From: Candidatus Altimarinota bacterium
GTDB taxonomy: Bacteria > Patescibacteriota > JACMRA01
Reading direction: 5' to 3'
NCBI GenBank assembly: GCA_012031925.1
Contig: JAAUSE010000002.1
Span: 1 to 64,000 of the forward strand
Length of the DNA stretch: 64,000 nucleotides
The notes under the pieces were generated by a model. That model did no database searches. It had not been told where the DNA came from and was given only the letters and a program-made list of their open reading frames with translations. The position numbers were made by a program, and so were the translations under genes. This document shows positions 1 through 10,504 of the stretch, piece after piece (the stretch's first letter is position 1; every line of letters begins with the position of its first letter).

Positions 1-112
1 TTCTAATAGCTAAGGCTATCAAAAAATATTTTATGAAACCTCAGTAATTCACTATCTAAACTACTGATATGGAATTGTTTAACGCAAGAAGTCTAATAAA
101 TATAATAATATA

Positions 113-1183
113 ATGAATATAACAAATTATTTGGTAAACAATAATAAAAAGATATATAAGTTTTTTAAGAAACATTCAGGAATCAAGCAAAGAATTGAAT
201 TTTTTGATGTTGATTTTGAGAAGTCTTGGTACTTGATTTTTTTTAAAAAGCCATTTCAATTTTCTTTGGTAATTGTTTCTGAAACATTACAATCAGTTTT
301 TGGTTCTTTGTCCCCTTTAATCTTAGGTCTGTCTTTGTCCCAATTAAATTATCAATATTTACTCTTGTATGTGGTGGTATATTTTGTTTTGGAAATAATT
401 AATAGAATATCATTATATTATTTTGCTACAGCTTTTTCAAGTATTCAAGGAAGTTTATTGAACGCTTGTTATACTTATTTTTTGACTGTTGACCCTATTT
501 ATCATAGTACCAAATCTACAGGGACTATCCAATCTAAAATTGAGGCAACTGGAAGACAGTTGTCTTTTACTATTGATATTTTGCTTTTTAGTTTGATTGA
601 TATAGTGGTTGGTTATTTTACGGTTGTGGTTGCTTTAGGTGCTTTTTCAAACCAGCTTGCTTTGATTGGAATTGGATCTTTTTTGGCTATTAGTTTGGCT
701 TCATTTTATGGACATGTTGTTATTACAAAAGTTTTTATGCCTTTTTGGATTATTTATCGTGACAAAATTAGAGCTATAGCTACGGAAAACCTTTTTCAAA
801 ACTCATTTATAAGAGCTAGTTTTTCTACTACTGAACAAATATCAAAAACTATAAAATATGAAAAAATTGGATTTGAAGCACGTTCGATAATGGTATTGAG
901 TCGGAGTATATTGACTTTTGTAACCAGGTTATTGATTACTGGATCTGTAGTTTGGATGGTAATAGTAATGATTGAATTGATTAGTCAGAACAAAATAGAT
1001 AGTACACTAGCAATTGCACTTTTGTTAACCTATATGGCTGGAACAAGGCAAATAACTAGAGTTGGTCAAACTGTGGCAAATTTTTCTGAAGGTGTTGAGG
1101 ATATGAATGACTTATGGGATTATATTAGAACATTTGGTAAACAGACATATCCAGTAATTGATAAAGATGTCTATGAAAAATAA
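113..1183 (+). CDS. ABC exporter membrane subunit 1
   Basis: A 356-residue integral membrane protein with about six hydrophobic segments (first near residues 50-75) and no ATPase motifs. It is followed by a second similar membrane protein and then by a lone ABC ATPase, all on the same strand with overlap or short gaps. I therefore read it as one transmembrane half of a heteromeric ABC exporter whose subunits are encoded separately. Both membrane proteins share the pattern VDPI-H--KSTG/RSTG near residue 125, so they are diverged paralogues. The substrate cannot be told. A TATAAT box at 101-106 ends six bases before the ATG, so the message is probably leaderless. Confidence 0.7.
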   Translation: MNITNYLVNNNKKIYKFFKKHSGIKQRIEFFDVDFEKSWYLIFFKKPFQFSLVIVSETLQSVFGSLSPLILGLSLSQLNYQYLLLYVVVYFVLEIINRISLYYFATAFSSIQGSLLNACYTYFLTVDPIYHSTKSTGTIQSKIEATGRQLSFTIDILLFSLIDIVVGYFTVVVALGAFSNQLALIGIGSFLAISLASFYGHVVITKVFMPFWIIYRDKIRAIATENLFQNSFIRASFSTTEQISKTIKYEKIGFEARSIMVLSRSILTFVTRLLITGSVVWMVIVMIELISQNKIDSTLAIALLLTYMAGTRQITRVGQTVANFSEGVEDMNDLWDYIRTFGKQTYPVIDKDVYEK

Positions 1184-2222
1184 AGTTGAGCTTTTTAAAA
1201 ATTTGAGGAAGTTTTTTGGCTTTGCAAAACCCTTAATTTTGAGTGAGGTTGATTTTGGTCAACCTATTTATAGAATTTTTGGGCCGTATTTTCGATCTAT
1301 AACTTTTACATTTGTAATAGAATCAATGGTTTGGAGTTTTTTGACGCTAGCTCCAACATATATTGCTACTTATTTGTTTCAAGATGAAATATATTTTATC
1401 TATGGTTTTGTATTGGTGTTTTTGTTGATTTGGGTATTTGGTTGGGTGTCAATCTATTTTTATGCAAGGGCTCAGGCTCAACTAAGATCATCTTTTGAAT
1501 ATTCTTGTTACAAAAAACTTTTAGTTGTAGATCCTATTAATCATACTTATCGCTCAACTGGCAAAATTATTAACAAATGCACTAAAGCTATCAATGCTGT
1601 GGAAATTTTTTTTGATAATATCTTATTTGATATTTTGCCTACGTTTGTCCAGATAATTGTTATTGGTATTGCATTAACTAGTTTTGATACGTTTTTGGGA
1701 CTGGTGATTTTGTTGACATTGATTGTGATTGTAATTCTGACAACAATTAGTCAATTCTTTGTAGCACCGGTGTTGGTTGACAATGAAATTCGATATAGTG
1801 ATAAAGTCTCTGAAGTGACTGTAGAGGCTGTTGCTCAAATTGTCTTGATTAGGTCAGGATTTGCAACAAATATTTTTGTAATTAAGATAAAAAACAGACT
1901 AAAAGAATATTCTTCTGTATTGGCAACTATTTGGATGACTTATATATCTACACAAACTATACCTCGCTTGATGTTTATAATTAGTTTTGTTTATTTGGCT
2001 TTTACTCTTCGAGGTATGTATTTTGATGGTATGGTCGACTTGCCTTTGGTTACTGGGTTGTTGATAACTTACTTTTCCACTTTTTTGTTTGTGGTCAACT
2101 CTGGTAGAAAAATCCAAAACCTTATTACCAACTATAAACAGATCCAAGATGTGTATGTGTTGATTAATGAGTATGGAGAGCAAACTTTTCCTGTATTGGA
2201 CGATAATCAAAATAGTAATTAA
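1167..2222 (+). CDS. ABC exporter membrane subunit 2
   Basis: Second polytopic membrane protein of the cassette, about 350 residues with roughly six hydrophobic stretches. It overlaps the end of the first subunit by 17 bases and its stop lies 9 bases before the ATPase gene, which implies translational coupling. It shares with subunit 1 an N-terminal amphipathic stretch, a VDPIN-TYRSTGK motif and a C-terminal EYGEQTFPVLD that matches FGKQTYPVID of subunit 1. The two genes thus arose by duplication and probably form the heterodimeric channel. The start is uncertain: ATGs at 1167 and 1173 are both possible, and a TTG lies at 1158. Confidence 0.68.
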   Translation: MSMKNKVELFKNLRKFFGFAKPLILSEVDFGQPIYRIFGPYFRSITFTFVIESMVWSFLTLAPTYIATYLFQDEIYFIYGFVLVFLLIWVFGWVSIYFYARAQAQLRSSFEYSCYKKLLVVDPINHTYRSTGKIINKCTKAINAVEIFFDNILFDILPTFVQIIVIGIALTSFDTFLGLVILLTLIVIVILTTISQFFVAPVLVDNEIRYSDKVSEVTVEAVAQIVLIRSGFATNIFVIKIKNRLKEYSSVLATIWMTYISTQTIPRLMFIISFVYLAFTLRGMYFDGMVDLPLVTGLLITYFSTFLFVVNSGRKIQNLITNYKQIQDVYVLINEYGEQTFPVLDDNQNSN

Positions 2223-2231
2223 ACCAATAGT

Positions 2232-3020
2232 ATGTTTAGTATAAAAATCACACCTGCCAAATTCGACTATAACCACAAAACCAAAGTATTGGATGGCCAT
2301 TTTTTGGAATTAATGGTCAAAAAAACTCAGAAGAATAAGTTGTATGGTATTATAGGTCCGAGTGGTACTGGCAAAAGTACCTTGATAAGTATTCTTGGTG
2401 GGCAGTTGAATCCTCAAAAAGGCAATGTATTGATTGATGGTGTTGATATATACTCTGTGGGTGATCACTCAAGAAGAGATCTTATCGCTTTACAGATGCA
2501 GACAAGTACAAGTCTTCGGGGTAAATTAAAATATAATTTGTTGTTTGGTTTACCTGATAAAGCAATTGAAGATTGTAGGTATAATGATAAATATTTGGTT
2601 AAATTGTTAAAAAAGGTGGGGCTTTGGGATATTTTTGAACCCAAAGAAGGACTAGATACTTTGATTGGAGAAGGTGGGGTTAACCTTTCTGGTGGTCAGA
2701 GACAAAGATTGAATTTTGCAGGTCTTTATCTGCGTGCAAGGTATTTTGAACCATCGTTAATATTGATCGATGAGCCTACGAGCTCGTTAGATGAAATCAG
2801 TGAAAAAGCTATTACAAAGATGATAAAAGAGTTGTCTCAAGATTCACTTACCTTGGTTGTTGCTCATAGGTTAAAAACTCTTGATGAAGCTGAGGCAATT
2901 TTGGATTCTTCTTTGTTTAAGAGTGAGAAAGAGATGAGATTCTTGAAAATTACAGAACTAAAAATGAAATCAGATTATTATAAAGACTTAATCAGTGGGA
3001 AAGCTGTACTGGATGGCTAA
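2232..3020 (+). CDS. ABC transporter ATP-binding protein
   Basis: A 262-residue nucleotide-binding subunit. It contains a complete Walker A (GPSGTGKST, about residue 41), a Q-loop region (QMQTSTSLRGKLKYN), the ABC signature LSGGQRQR, Walker B LILIDEPTSSLD and the switch histidine in VAHRLK. The arrangement is that of exporter-type (ABCB/lipid A exporter-like) ATPases, but here without a fused membrane domain. It would power the two preceding membrane subunits. An adjacent DUF1697 gene follows after 8 bases, possibly in the same transcript but without an obvious functional link. Confidence 0.85.
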   Translation: MFSIKITPAKFDYNHKTKVLDGHFLELMVKKTQKNKLYGIIGPSGTGKSTLISILGGQLNPQKGNVLIDGVDIYSVGDHSRRDLIALQMQTSTSLRGKLKYNLLFGLPDKAIEDCRYNDKYLVKLLKKVGLWDIFEPKEGLDTLIGEGGVNLSGGQRQRLNFAGLYLRARYFEPSLILIDEPTSSLDEISEKAITKMIKELSQDSLTLVVAHRLKTLDEAEAILDSSLFKSEKEMRFLKITELKMKSDYYKDLISGKAVLDG

Positions 3021-3028
3021 TTATTATT

Positions 3029-3577
3029 ATGAAATACGTTGCATTATTACGAGGGATTAATGTCGGTGGGAAAAATAAGATTGATATGAAAATGCTCAAG
3101 AAGACATTTGAGCGTAAAGGATTGGAGAATGTTGTTACTTATATTAATTCGGGGAATGTTATTTTTGAGACAGATGCCAAAAGTGTGGAGGAGATAGTTG
3201 AAAAAATTGAGGAAGGAATTAAAGAAGATTTTCACCTCAATATAAGAGTCTTGTTAAGAGACTACCAAAACATAAAGTCTATTGTTGATCATATTTCTAA
3301 AGATTGGCTTAATAATTCGCAGCAAAGAACTGATATAATGTTTTTGTGGAATGAGGTTGATGAGCCAAAAGTATTAGAATATGTTAAGCAAAATCCTGAT
3401 GTGGATGTGGTTGAGTATTTTGAAGGCTCGATAATCTGGCATTTGGACAAGTCAAAGTTTAACCAAAGTAAGATGAATGATTTGGTTGGTACAAAACTCT
3501 ATAAACAAATGACTGTGAGGAATATAAATACAGTGAGAAAGTTAGTGAAGTTGTTAGGAGAGGATAGGGGTATTTAA
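3029..3577 (+). CDS. DUF1697 family protein
   Basis: 182 residues beginning with YVALLRGINVGGKNKI, the hallmark opening of DUF1697 proteins, followed by the typical TYINSGNVIFE and a C-terminal TVRNINTVRKL stretch. The length is right for the family. No biochemical role is established for DUF1697. It lies 8 bases after the ABC ATPase. The following 150 bases are very AT-rich and contain no gene. Confidence 0.85.
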   Translation: MKYVALLRGINVGGKNKIDMKMLKKTFERKGLENVVTYINSGNVIFETDAKSVEEIVEKIEEGIKEDFHLNIRVLLRDYQNIKSIVDHISKDWLNNSQQRTDIMFLWNEVDEPKVLEYVKQNPDVDVVEYFEGSIIWHLDKSKFNQSKMNDLVGTKLYKQMTVRNINTVRKLVKLLGEDRGI

Positions 3578-3730
3578 TTAGTAAAGACTTATATTTATTT
3601 AGCGATTAACTAAATACTTTTGTTGAATTTTTTATTTTTTTGTTTATTTAATGAGCTTTTGATTAGGTATTGAACTTTTTTGAAATTATAATTTTTTGAT
3701 ATAATTAGGTAGGTAAATTTTTTAAAAGTT

Positions 3731-3759
3731 TTGACTAGATTTATTTTGGGTGGTATAAT
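3731..3759 (+). promoter_or_regulatory. Sigma70-type promoter of the giant surface protein
   Basis: TTGACT at 3731-3736, a 17-base spacer and TATAAT at 3754-3759. This is a near-consensus promoter. It means the TTG codon at 3731 is not the gene start. The expected transcript starts near 3766, giving a leader of about 37 bases before the ATG at 3803. Confidence 0.75.
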
Positions 3760-3802
3760 CTTAGAAATTAGTTGTAATACGGCAACTATAACAAAAAGAA
3801 AT

Positions 3803-6800
3803 ATGTTACAAAAACAAAAATTGTGGAAGAAAAGTATTTTGAAGTTTTTTGGATTTTTTACCATCCTATTGTCGGTTTATTCGATGCTGAATATTGATTT
3901 GATATTTGAGTTGAATAATCAGTATGATGTTGAAACTGATGCTGCATTTATTTGTGATGATATTAGAGCAGATATTTGGTTTGCTAATGATGAGTCTGGA
4001 TCGGTTGATCCAACTGAGTTTAACCATGCTTTGGATTTTATGTATCAAATCAGTGACGGGTTTCCTTATGATGCCACAACTGGAGCTCAAGCTGGTGCTT
4101 ACGCTTGGGACACAACTGTGAATGATGTGATTATTCCTATAACTGAAGATTTTGGTGATCCTGATGATTCTGGTTTGATTCGAAATAGTAATCTAGTCAT
4201 AGATGGTGATGGTAAGGGTATTAGAGAATTATATGGTGCCAAGGCTGGCGGAGGTGGAACTCTTCTTGATCAAGCAACTCAACATATGGCAGATTTGATT
4301 AATGGAGGAAATGGTCGCAGAACAGGAGTACCACAAGTAGGAGTGCTATTAACTGATGCAAGCCAATCTCAACTTACAGGAACAGGGGGAGGAATTCCTT
4401 GGATAAATGCGGCTAATAATGTTAGAGCTGCTGGCCCTGATGGCTCTGCGTTAGTAATAGTTGTAATTGCTGAGGCTGCTACTGCGTATGGAAATGGATC
4501 TGGACCAGCTGGACCTACAATTGATGCAGCAGCAGGGCCAAATGGACTAGTTGTATCAGTGCCTACGTACGCAGATGCTTCGGATCCAACACAAAGTTAT
4601 ATAACTGATGCAATAAATGCTATTTGTGACATTGGTCAATTTGATGGAAAAATAGCTTTAGATAAGGTAGCAACATTTAATGATGAAAATAGCGATAGCT
4701 TGGCTCAGCCTGGTGAAACAATGACTTATACATACACTGTTACAAACACTGGTATTACAGATGTTGTTGATATTGTACTGACTGAGGATGCCGCATCATT
4801 ACTGGAACTGGAACTTTGCCTGCCCCAGTTTATGTGAGTGGAGATGAAAATATTGATGGGCAAGGAGATAACCCTGATTTGGCTAATGGCTCAACAGGTA
4901 GTGTTATTTATACGGCAGATTATACTTTGACACAAGCTGATATAGATGCTGGAATTGTAAGTAATCAAGCTTTTGTAGTTGCTGATGATGGAAATGGACT
5001 AACAATTATTGATTTTTCTGATGATCCATCTGATCCTACTACAGGAAATGATCCTACTATTACCAATCTGCCTCAATCTGATGAACTTAGTTTGATAAAG
5101 CTAGGAATGTTTGTGGATTTTAATACTAACAATAGTGCAGAAGTGGGTGAACCAGTAAACTATACTTTTACCGTTGAAAATACTGGTAATACTACTTTGA
5201 CAAATGTTATAATTGATGATTTGTTACCAGGTTTGAATATAGTGGGTGGTCCAATAGCTTCTTTGAATCCAGGTCAAATTGATAATACTACGTTTACAGC
5301 TACGTATCAAATTACACAGAATGATATAGATAACGGTTATGTGCAAAATTCAGCTACTGTTACAGCCCAAGACCCGGAGGCTAATGGTGTAACTGATGTT
5401 TCTGATAGTGGTGATGAGCTTGTGGAAACTCCTGATGCTTCTGGTACAACCAATGGAGATCCTACTGATGATCCGACAATTGTCAATTTACTTGATCCAA
5501 ACACTACTGATGCATACGATGATATAAATCAAACTCCTCAAGATACTCCTGTGATTGGAAATGTTTTGACCAATGATAGTGATGATGAAGGCGATGTAAT
5601 AAGTGTTACAAATGCAACTGGTTTGGATAGTTTTGGTTCTCCTGTTAATATTCCTATTAATGGAACACCAGTTAATATATATGACTCTTTGGGGAATTTG
5701 TCTGGATCTATAGCTATAAATCCGAATGGATCATATACTTTTGTCCCAAATACTAGCTTTATTGGAGAAGTAGAGATTATGTATACTGCAGTGGATGATG
5801 ATGCCGCTCCTGCAACTGATACAGCTAGGTTGACAATTGAAGTATTTGCAATAGATGACCCAGCTATTAACCAGGCACCTGATGCTAATTATGATGATGC
5901 AACAACTGAAGAAGATATTAATGTAAGTGGTAACATTATTACTAACGATTCTGATATTGATGGGGATACTCTTACAGTTGATTTGGCTCTGGTTGATCTT
6001 GATGGTGATGGAGATGTGGATGATGTTATTGTTTTAGGTACTCCAACAAATGTTTATGGAAAAGATTCTGGTAATAATGATGTTCTTGCTGGTGAGTTGA
6101 CACTTAACATTGATGGTACTTGGAATTTTGATCCAATTCCTGGATTTATTGGTGATGTGTTTGTGAACTATACAGCCCTAGATCCTGAAGGTTTAATGGA
6201 TGATGCTGATCTACATATTGAAGTCATTCCTGCAGACAATAATAATACATTTGCAACAGATGATACGAATAGTGGCCAAAGAGGTGAGGAACTTTTGGGT
6301 AATCTACTGGATAATGATTTTGATCCTGAGGTGGATAATCAAGTTGTCAATTCTGCTACTGATAGTTCTAATAATTCTTTAACAATTGATGGAACAACTA
6401 GCAACACTCTTCCAAGTGGTGGCAGTTTGATTATCGATACTGATGGAAGCTATGATTATACACCAGACCCGAACTTTGTGGGAACTGAGGTTGTGACTTA
6501 TGAAGTCTGTGACGATGGAACTCCTCAGGCATGTGATACAGCTACATTATATTTGACTAGTAACCAAATTACACCTTCGTTAAGTTCATTGAAAGTAGCT
6601 ACTGCAACTAATTATAATTCTCCAGTTGAAATTGGTGATACAATTGATTATCAAATTACTGTTGAAAATGATGGAAATGTTGTAGTGAGTAATATAATTA
6701 TTACTGATACCAAACTTGGTGGGGATATAACTTCTAACTGTGTATTTCCAATAGATTCGGCAACTGGTCTTAACCCAGGGGAAATTGCAACATGTATGGT

Positions 6801-9489
6801 TAGTTATACATTAACTCAAGATGATATTAATACTGGTTATGTTGAAAATACTGCAATTGCTGCTGGTGAAGATCCATTTGGTGATCCAGTGACTGACACA
6901 TCAGATGCGGGAGATGAAAGTGTAGAAACTCCAGACGGCTTGGGTGGAACTAATTCTGATCCAGCTGATGATCCAACAGTAGAAACTGTACCTCAAAATC
7001 CTGAGATTAGATTAGAAAAAACTGCTGTCTTCAATGATGAAAACGGTGACGGTGTGTCTCAAGTTGGTGAAACAATTACTTACCAATTTTTGGTTGAAAA
7101 TACAGGGAATGTTAATTTAACTAATGTTCAAGTGAACGATCCATTGATAACGGTTAATGGTGGTTCAATCTCAGTATTAGTGCCTGGTGCAATTGATGAT
7201 ACTACTTTTAGTGGAACTTATTCAATCACACAGATTGATATAAATGCTAGGAATTATACCAATAGTGCAACAGCTTCTGGGTTTTCTCCACTCAACGTTC
7301 TAGTAACTGATATATCTGATGATCCAACTGATTTGTCTGGAAATGATGATCCAACAATAATATTATTGATTCCAAATACAACTGTTGCAGTAAATGATGT
7401 AAATCAAACACCGTTTGGTATTCCAGTTAGTGGAAATATTAGTACCAATGATTTTGATGTTAATGGTGATGTTCAATCCATTGTTAGTGTAACTGGGTAT
7501 GATCAATTTGGAGCTCCATTGAATATTCCACTGGATGGAACACCAACTGAGATTTATACAAATACAGGAGATTTGGCTGGTGTGATTGAGATGAATAATG
7601 ATGGGACTTATACTTTCACCCCAGAGACAGATTTTGTGGGTGAGGTAACTTTGGATTATGAGATTATTGATGATAACTCAGCTCCAATTACAGATACAGC
7701 TATATTATCAATTGAAGTTCTCAATGAGGATGATCCAACTACCAATCAACCACCTGTGGCAATAAATGATACAGGAGTAACAACTCCAGGTAATACAATT
7801 AACTCAGATCTTATTAATAATGATAGCGATCCGGAAAATGATGTTTTATCTGTTACTGAAGTATTGGTCGATCTTGATGGTGATGGAGATGTGGATGATG
7901 TTTTGACACTAGGGATAACTACAACAATTTATGGAAGAGATGAGCTGAATAATGTGGTGGTTGCAGGGCAACTTACAGTAAATGTGGATGGTACTTATAC
8001 TTATCAATCTGAACCAGGGTTTTTGGGAACAGTGCCTGCTATTTATACAATTGAGGATGTGGAAGGGCTTGATGATACTGCAACCCTTGAAATTAATGTG
8101 GTATCAACAACATCTAATGCAACCTTTGCAAATGATGATGTAGAGATTGGTGAGTCAGGAGAGCCACTTACAGGAAATGTTTTGGATAATGATTCTGATC
8201 TCGAAGGTGATAATCAGATTGTTGAGAGTGCTAAAGATTTTCAAGGAAATACGTTGATATTTGGATTGCCTAATACTTTACCTAGTGGAGGTGTTATAAC
8301 AATTAATATGGATGGAAGTTTTGTTTATACACCGGATCCAGAGTTTGTTGGAACTGAGTTTATTGAATATCAAAAATGCGATGATGGTTTTCCTCAAGCA
8401 TGTAGTGTAGCAACATTATATTTGACAACCTTAGAGCCAAAAGATCCTGGCATAACAATTGATAAGACCCTTTATCTTGGACATGATAGTGGTGTCTTGT
8501 GTGGAGTATCATCTCAAGATGAAGTTATAGTAATTGATTCAACAAGATCTGACACTGATGTAACATATTGTTTTGAGGTAGAAAATACTGGCGAGACTTA
8601 TCTTGGATTGGTTGAAGTGACTGACGCAGTTCTTGGAATTGATCAAGATGATATGAGTATTCTTAGTGGGTCAACTCCAATTGCTCCAGGAGATACTTTG
8701 ATATATTATTATGAATATGTAACCAATACGAGTGTAGATAATGATGCAACTGTGAGAGCTACTATTACAGATGAGAATGAAAATATAATTGAATATAACT
8801 GTGAACTTCTTCTTCTTGATTTTGTTCCAAGCACTAGTTGTCCTGTAATGGCAGAAGATGATTTGGCTCTTTTGATTTATGTGTACGATCCTCCATTTGG
8901 AATCAAAACTGGAACTTATGATGGTAATAATATAATTAACTGGAATATGGTTTGGATAAATGACTCTAATTATAGTGCTAATGGTGTGGTTATAACAGAC
9001 GAAATTGCAGAAAACACTCAATTCTTTGGTAATTTGGAGTGTGTTGGTGAAGGTGTAACTGTGGTGAATAGTTGTGAATATGAAGCTCCTAGTCCAACTT
9101 ACCCAAGAGGAAGGGTAATAGTTAATGCTGATATTGGTCCTGATCTTGGTGGAACAAGTCAATTAGATTCAGTCAATGAATTAGTAATTAGCTTTGATGT
9201 TTTGATTAATGATACAACTGGAGGAACAGTTTATGAGAACCAAGCATTCTTGGAATATGATGTTGATAACGATGGTATACCTGAGTTTGTGGTTCCAACT
9301 AATGATCCATTAACAACTCAAGGTTTGGATTCAACAAGCGTAGTTATTCCTGAATTGAGTTTGCTTAGAACTGGAGGTGTGCTCAAAAACTCTTCTGTTA
9401 TGGCCGCGATGATGTTCTTAGTTGCTGGTGTAATGCTTGGTGGTGTTTCATTATCGAGTCTAAAAAATAGTTCCAAAATTGGATTTTAA
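3803..9489 (+). CDS. Giant vWA / DUF11 / Ig-like repeat surface protein (one frame break)
   Basis: About 1,895 residues when joined. The N-terminus is a signal-anchor ([20 protein letters not shown]). A von Willebrand A-like domain follows, with a DESGS MIDAS-type motif near residue 50 and LLTDAS further on. Then come DUF11-type repeats ([38 protein letters not shown]) and Ig/cadherin-like repeats rich in NDSD and [10 protein letters not shown], the latter plausible Ca2+ sites. The C-terminus reads LLRTGG, a hydrophobic helix and a short Lys tail, resembling a sortase-type or membrane anchor. The frame breaks near 4797; one extra base (for example T in the TT at 4799-4800) restores it. The ATG at 3803 fits the promoter just upstream. 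Likely a cell-surface adhesin or matrix protein. Confidence 0.8.
5491..8435 (+). repeat. Two copies of a ~1.07 kb three-domain Ig-like module inside the surface protein
   Basis: The block at about 5491-6570 (starting at [13 protein letters not shown]) recurs at about 7366-8435 (starting at [13 protein letters not shown]), offset by about 1,875 bases. Each block has three Ig/cadherin-like domains in the same order: an NTT-DDINQTP domain, a domain with [11 protein letters not shown], and a domain with GNVLDND / LPSGG / [10 protein letters not shown]. Two DUF11 domains lie between them. The blocks have diverged but align along their full length, so this is an old segmental duplication within the gene. 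Confidence 0.75.
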
Positions 9490-9490
9490 G

Positions 9491-9740
9491 AATAATAGAA
9501 ATAAGTAATCGTAGTACAGTTGGAGTTACTTGAGTTTGTTTTTGATTTGTGTATATCTTTGAGAAGTTTCTATGCTAACGAAAACTGATAACAAACTAAT
9601 TCCAAACATTTCTATGAACTCTTCAATAACTATTAGTATATTATATATAGTTGGATGAACCCAAGCAGTAGATATATACTCAAGAAGTATGACTAATGCA
9701 AAGCATAAGAAGGTTGTGAGAAGATAGATGTTTCTTTTTG
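9491..9740 (-). pseudogene. Truncated copy of the downstream membrane-protein gene (3' part only)
   Basis: These 250 bases match 11505-11754 with only about three substitutions and the same orientation. The matching segment covers the C-terminal ~70 codons of the minus-strand membrane protein plus about 35 bases beyond its stop. There is no start or N-terminal part, so it is a non-functional fragment. From 9741 to 9898 there is no coding sequence, only AT-rich DNA with a possible TTGACA box near 9829 ahead of the next gene. Confidence 0.85.
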
Positions 9741-9898
9741 ACTTAAAGTTGATTAGAAGGTTATGCAGTTTATATACAATATTTTGGTTTATTTAGTTAA
9801 TAAGCAATGCTGAGTACATGATCTTGACAATTTTTTTATTTTTTTTGATTAGTTATTTGTTTGAATAAATAACTGGTCCAAAATATTTAGGTAAAGAA

Positions 9899-10108
9899 AT
9901 GAGTGAAAAATACACGGTTGAGACTTCAACCAATACACCTACTGTAAGTGATTTAGTTGGTGGTTTGGCTGGAGCTTGGTTGTTACAAAAACCCGATTGG
10001 TCTGGAAATTATAGAACAACTATTACGGATAATGATGGAAATGTAGTTGCAACTGGAACTGGTGATACCAGAGAATCTTCTAGGGATGATGCTTATACTA
10101 ATCTTTGA
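9899..10108 (+). CDS. Small hypothetical protein
   Basis: 69 residues, not recognised. It opens with SEKYTVETSTNTPTVSD, has a short Gly/Ala/Leu stretch (LVGGLAGAWLL) and a C-terminal part (GNYRTTITDNDGNVVATGTGDT) that looks like a small beta-sheet. No signal peptide. It lies in the segment bracketed by the 250-bp direct repeats, so it is probably an accessory gene. It ends at TGA, one of the clear cases of TGA as a stop here. Confidence 0.5.
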   Translation: MSEKYTVETSTNTPTVSDLVGGLAGAWLLQKPDWSGNYRTTITDNDGNVVATGTGDTRESSRDDAYTNL

Positions 10109-10265
10109 ACTAATCATATTAAATTAGTGAGTAGAGTATCAGTCTTGATTCTACTACAAGGAACGCTTCCTTGTCTCTAATGTGTCGTTGCTGATGATAA
10201 TGGTTAAATCAGTAAATCCTATCTATCTTTTTTTGGAAGATAGATTGTTTTTTGGAGGAAATAAT

Positions 10266-10451
10266 TTGGCTAATAAAAAACAACAAAAAGAAGCTAAAAG
10301 AAGAGCTTTAGACAAAGCTCGTAGAAACAAGAAAAGTAGAGGTCAGAATCGAGAAAGAAATCTTGGATTGTTTGGAGAAGAGCACTCTAGACTAAACAAA
10401 GGATCCAAAAAAACTGGAGAACGAGGTTCTGGTAATCGTCCAAGAAAATAA
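10266..10451 (+). CDS. Small basic hypothetical protein with TTG start
   Basis: 61 residues, strongly basic: ANKKQQKEAKRRALDKARR at the start and a Gly/Arg-rich tail. The TTG start at 10266 is chosen because a good Shine-Dalgarno (GGAGG at about 10255-10259) sits just upstream, which is rare in this window. An inverted repeat (ATCTATCTT / AAGATAGAT, about 10219-10243) precedes the ribosome site and could modulate it. The composition suggests nucleic-acid or ribosome binding, but no family is recognised. Confidence 0.55.
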   Translation: MANKKQQKEAKRRALDKARRNKKSRGQNRERNLGLFGEEHSRLNKGSKKTGERGSGNRPRK

Positions 10452-10466
10452 TTTACAATAATCTTT

Positions 10467-10498
10467 GGCTGTCATACATATTATGGTAGCCATTTTTT
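10467..10498 (+). terminator. Rho-independent terminator
   Basis: A 10-bp stem, GGCTGTCATA / TATGGTAGCC, with a 5-base loop and followed by ATTTTTTA. It closes the transcript of the small basic protein. Confidence 0.8.
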
Positions 10499-10504
10499 AT
10501 TTTT

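Noticed and set aside
1899-2300. Antisense open frame opposite the ABC membrane subunit
   Set aside because: Composition is typical of an antisense shadow and it overlaps two real genes.
6200-6382. Open frame inside the giant surface gene in another phase
   Set aside because: It is a shadow of the repeat-rich coding sequence and has no start context or family features.
8671-9162. 163-codon open frame on the minus strand of the surface gene
   Set aside because: Low-complexity Ile/Ser/Asn translation opposite a well-supported coding frame.
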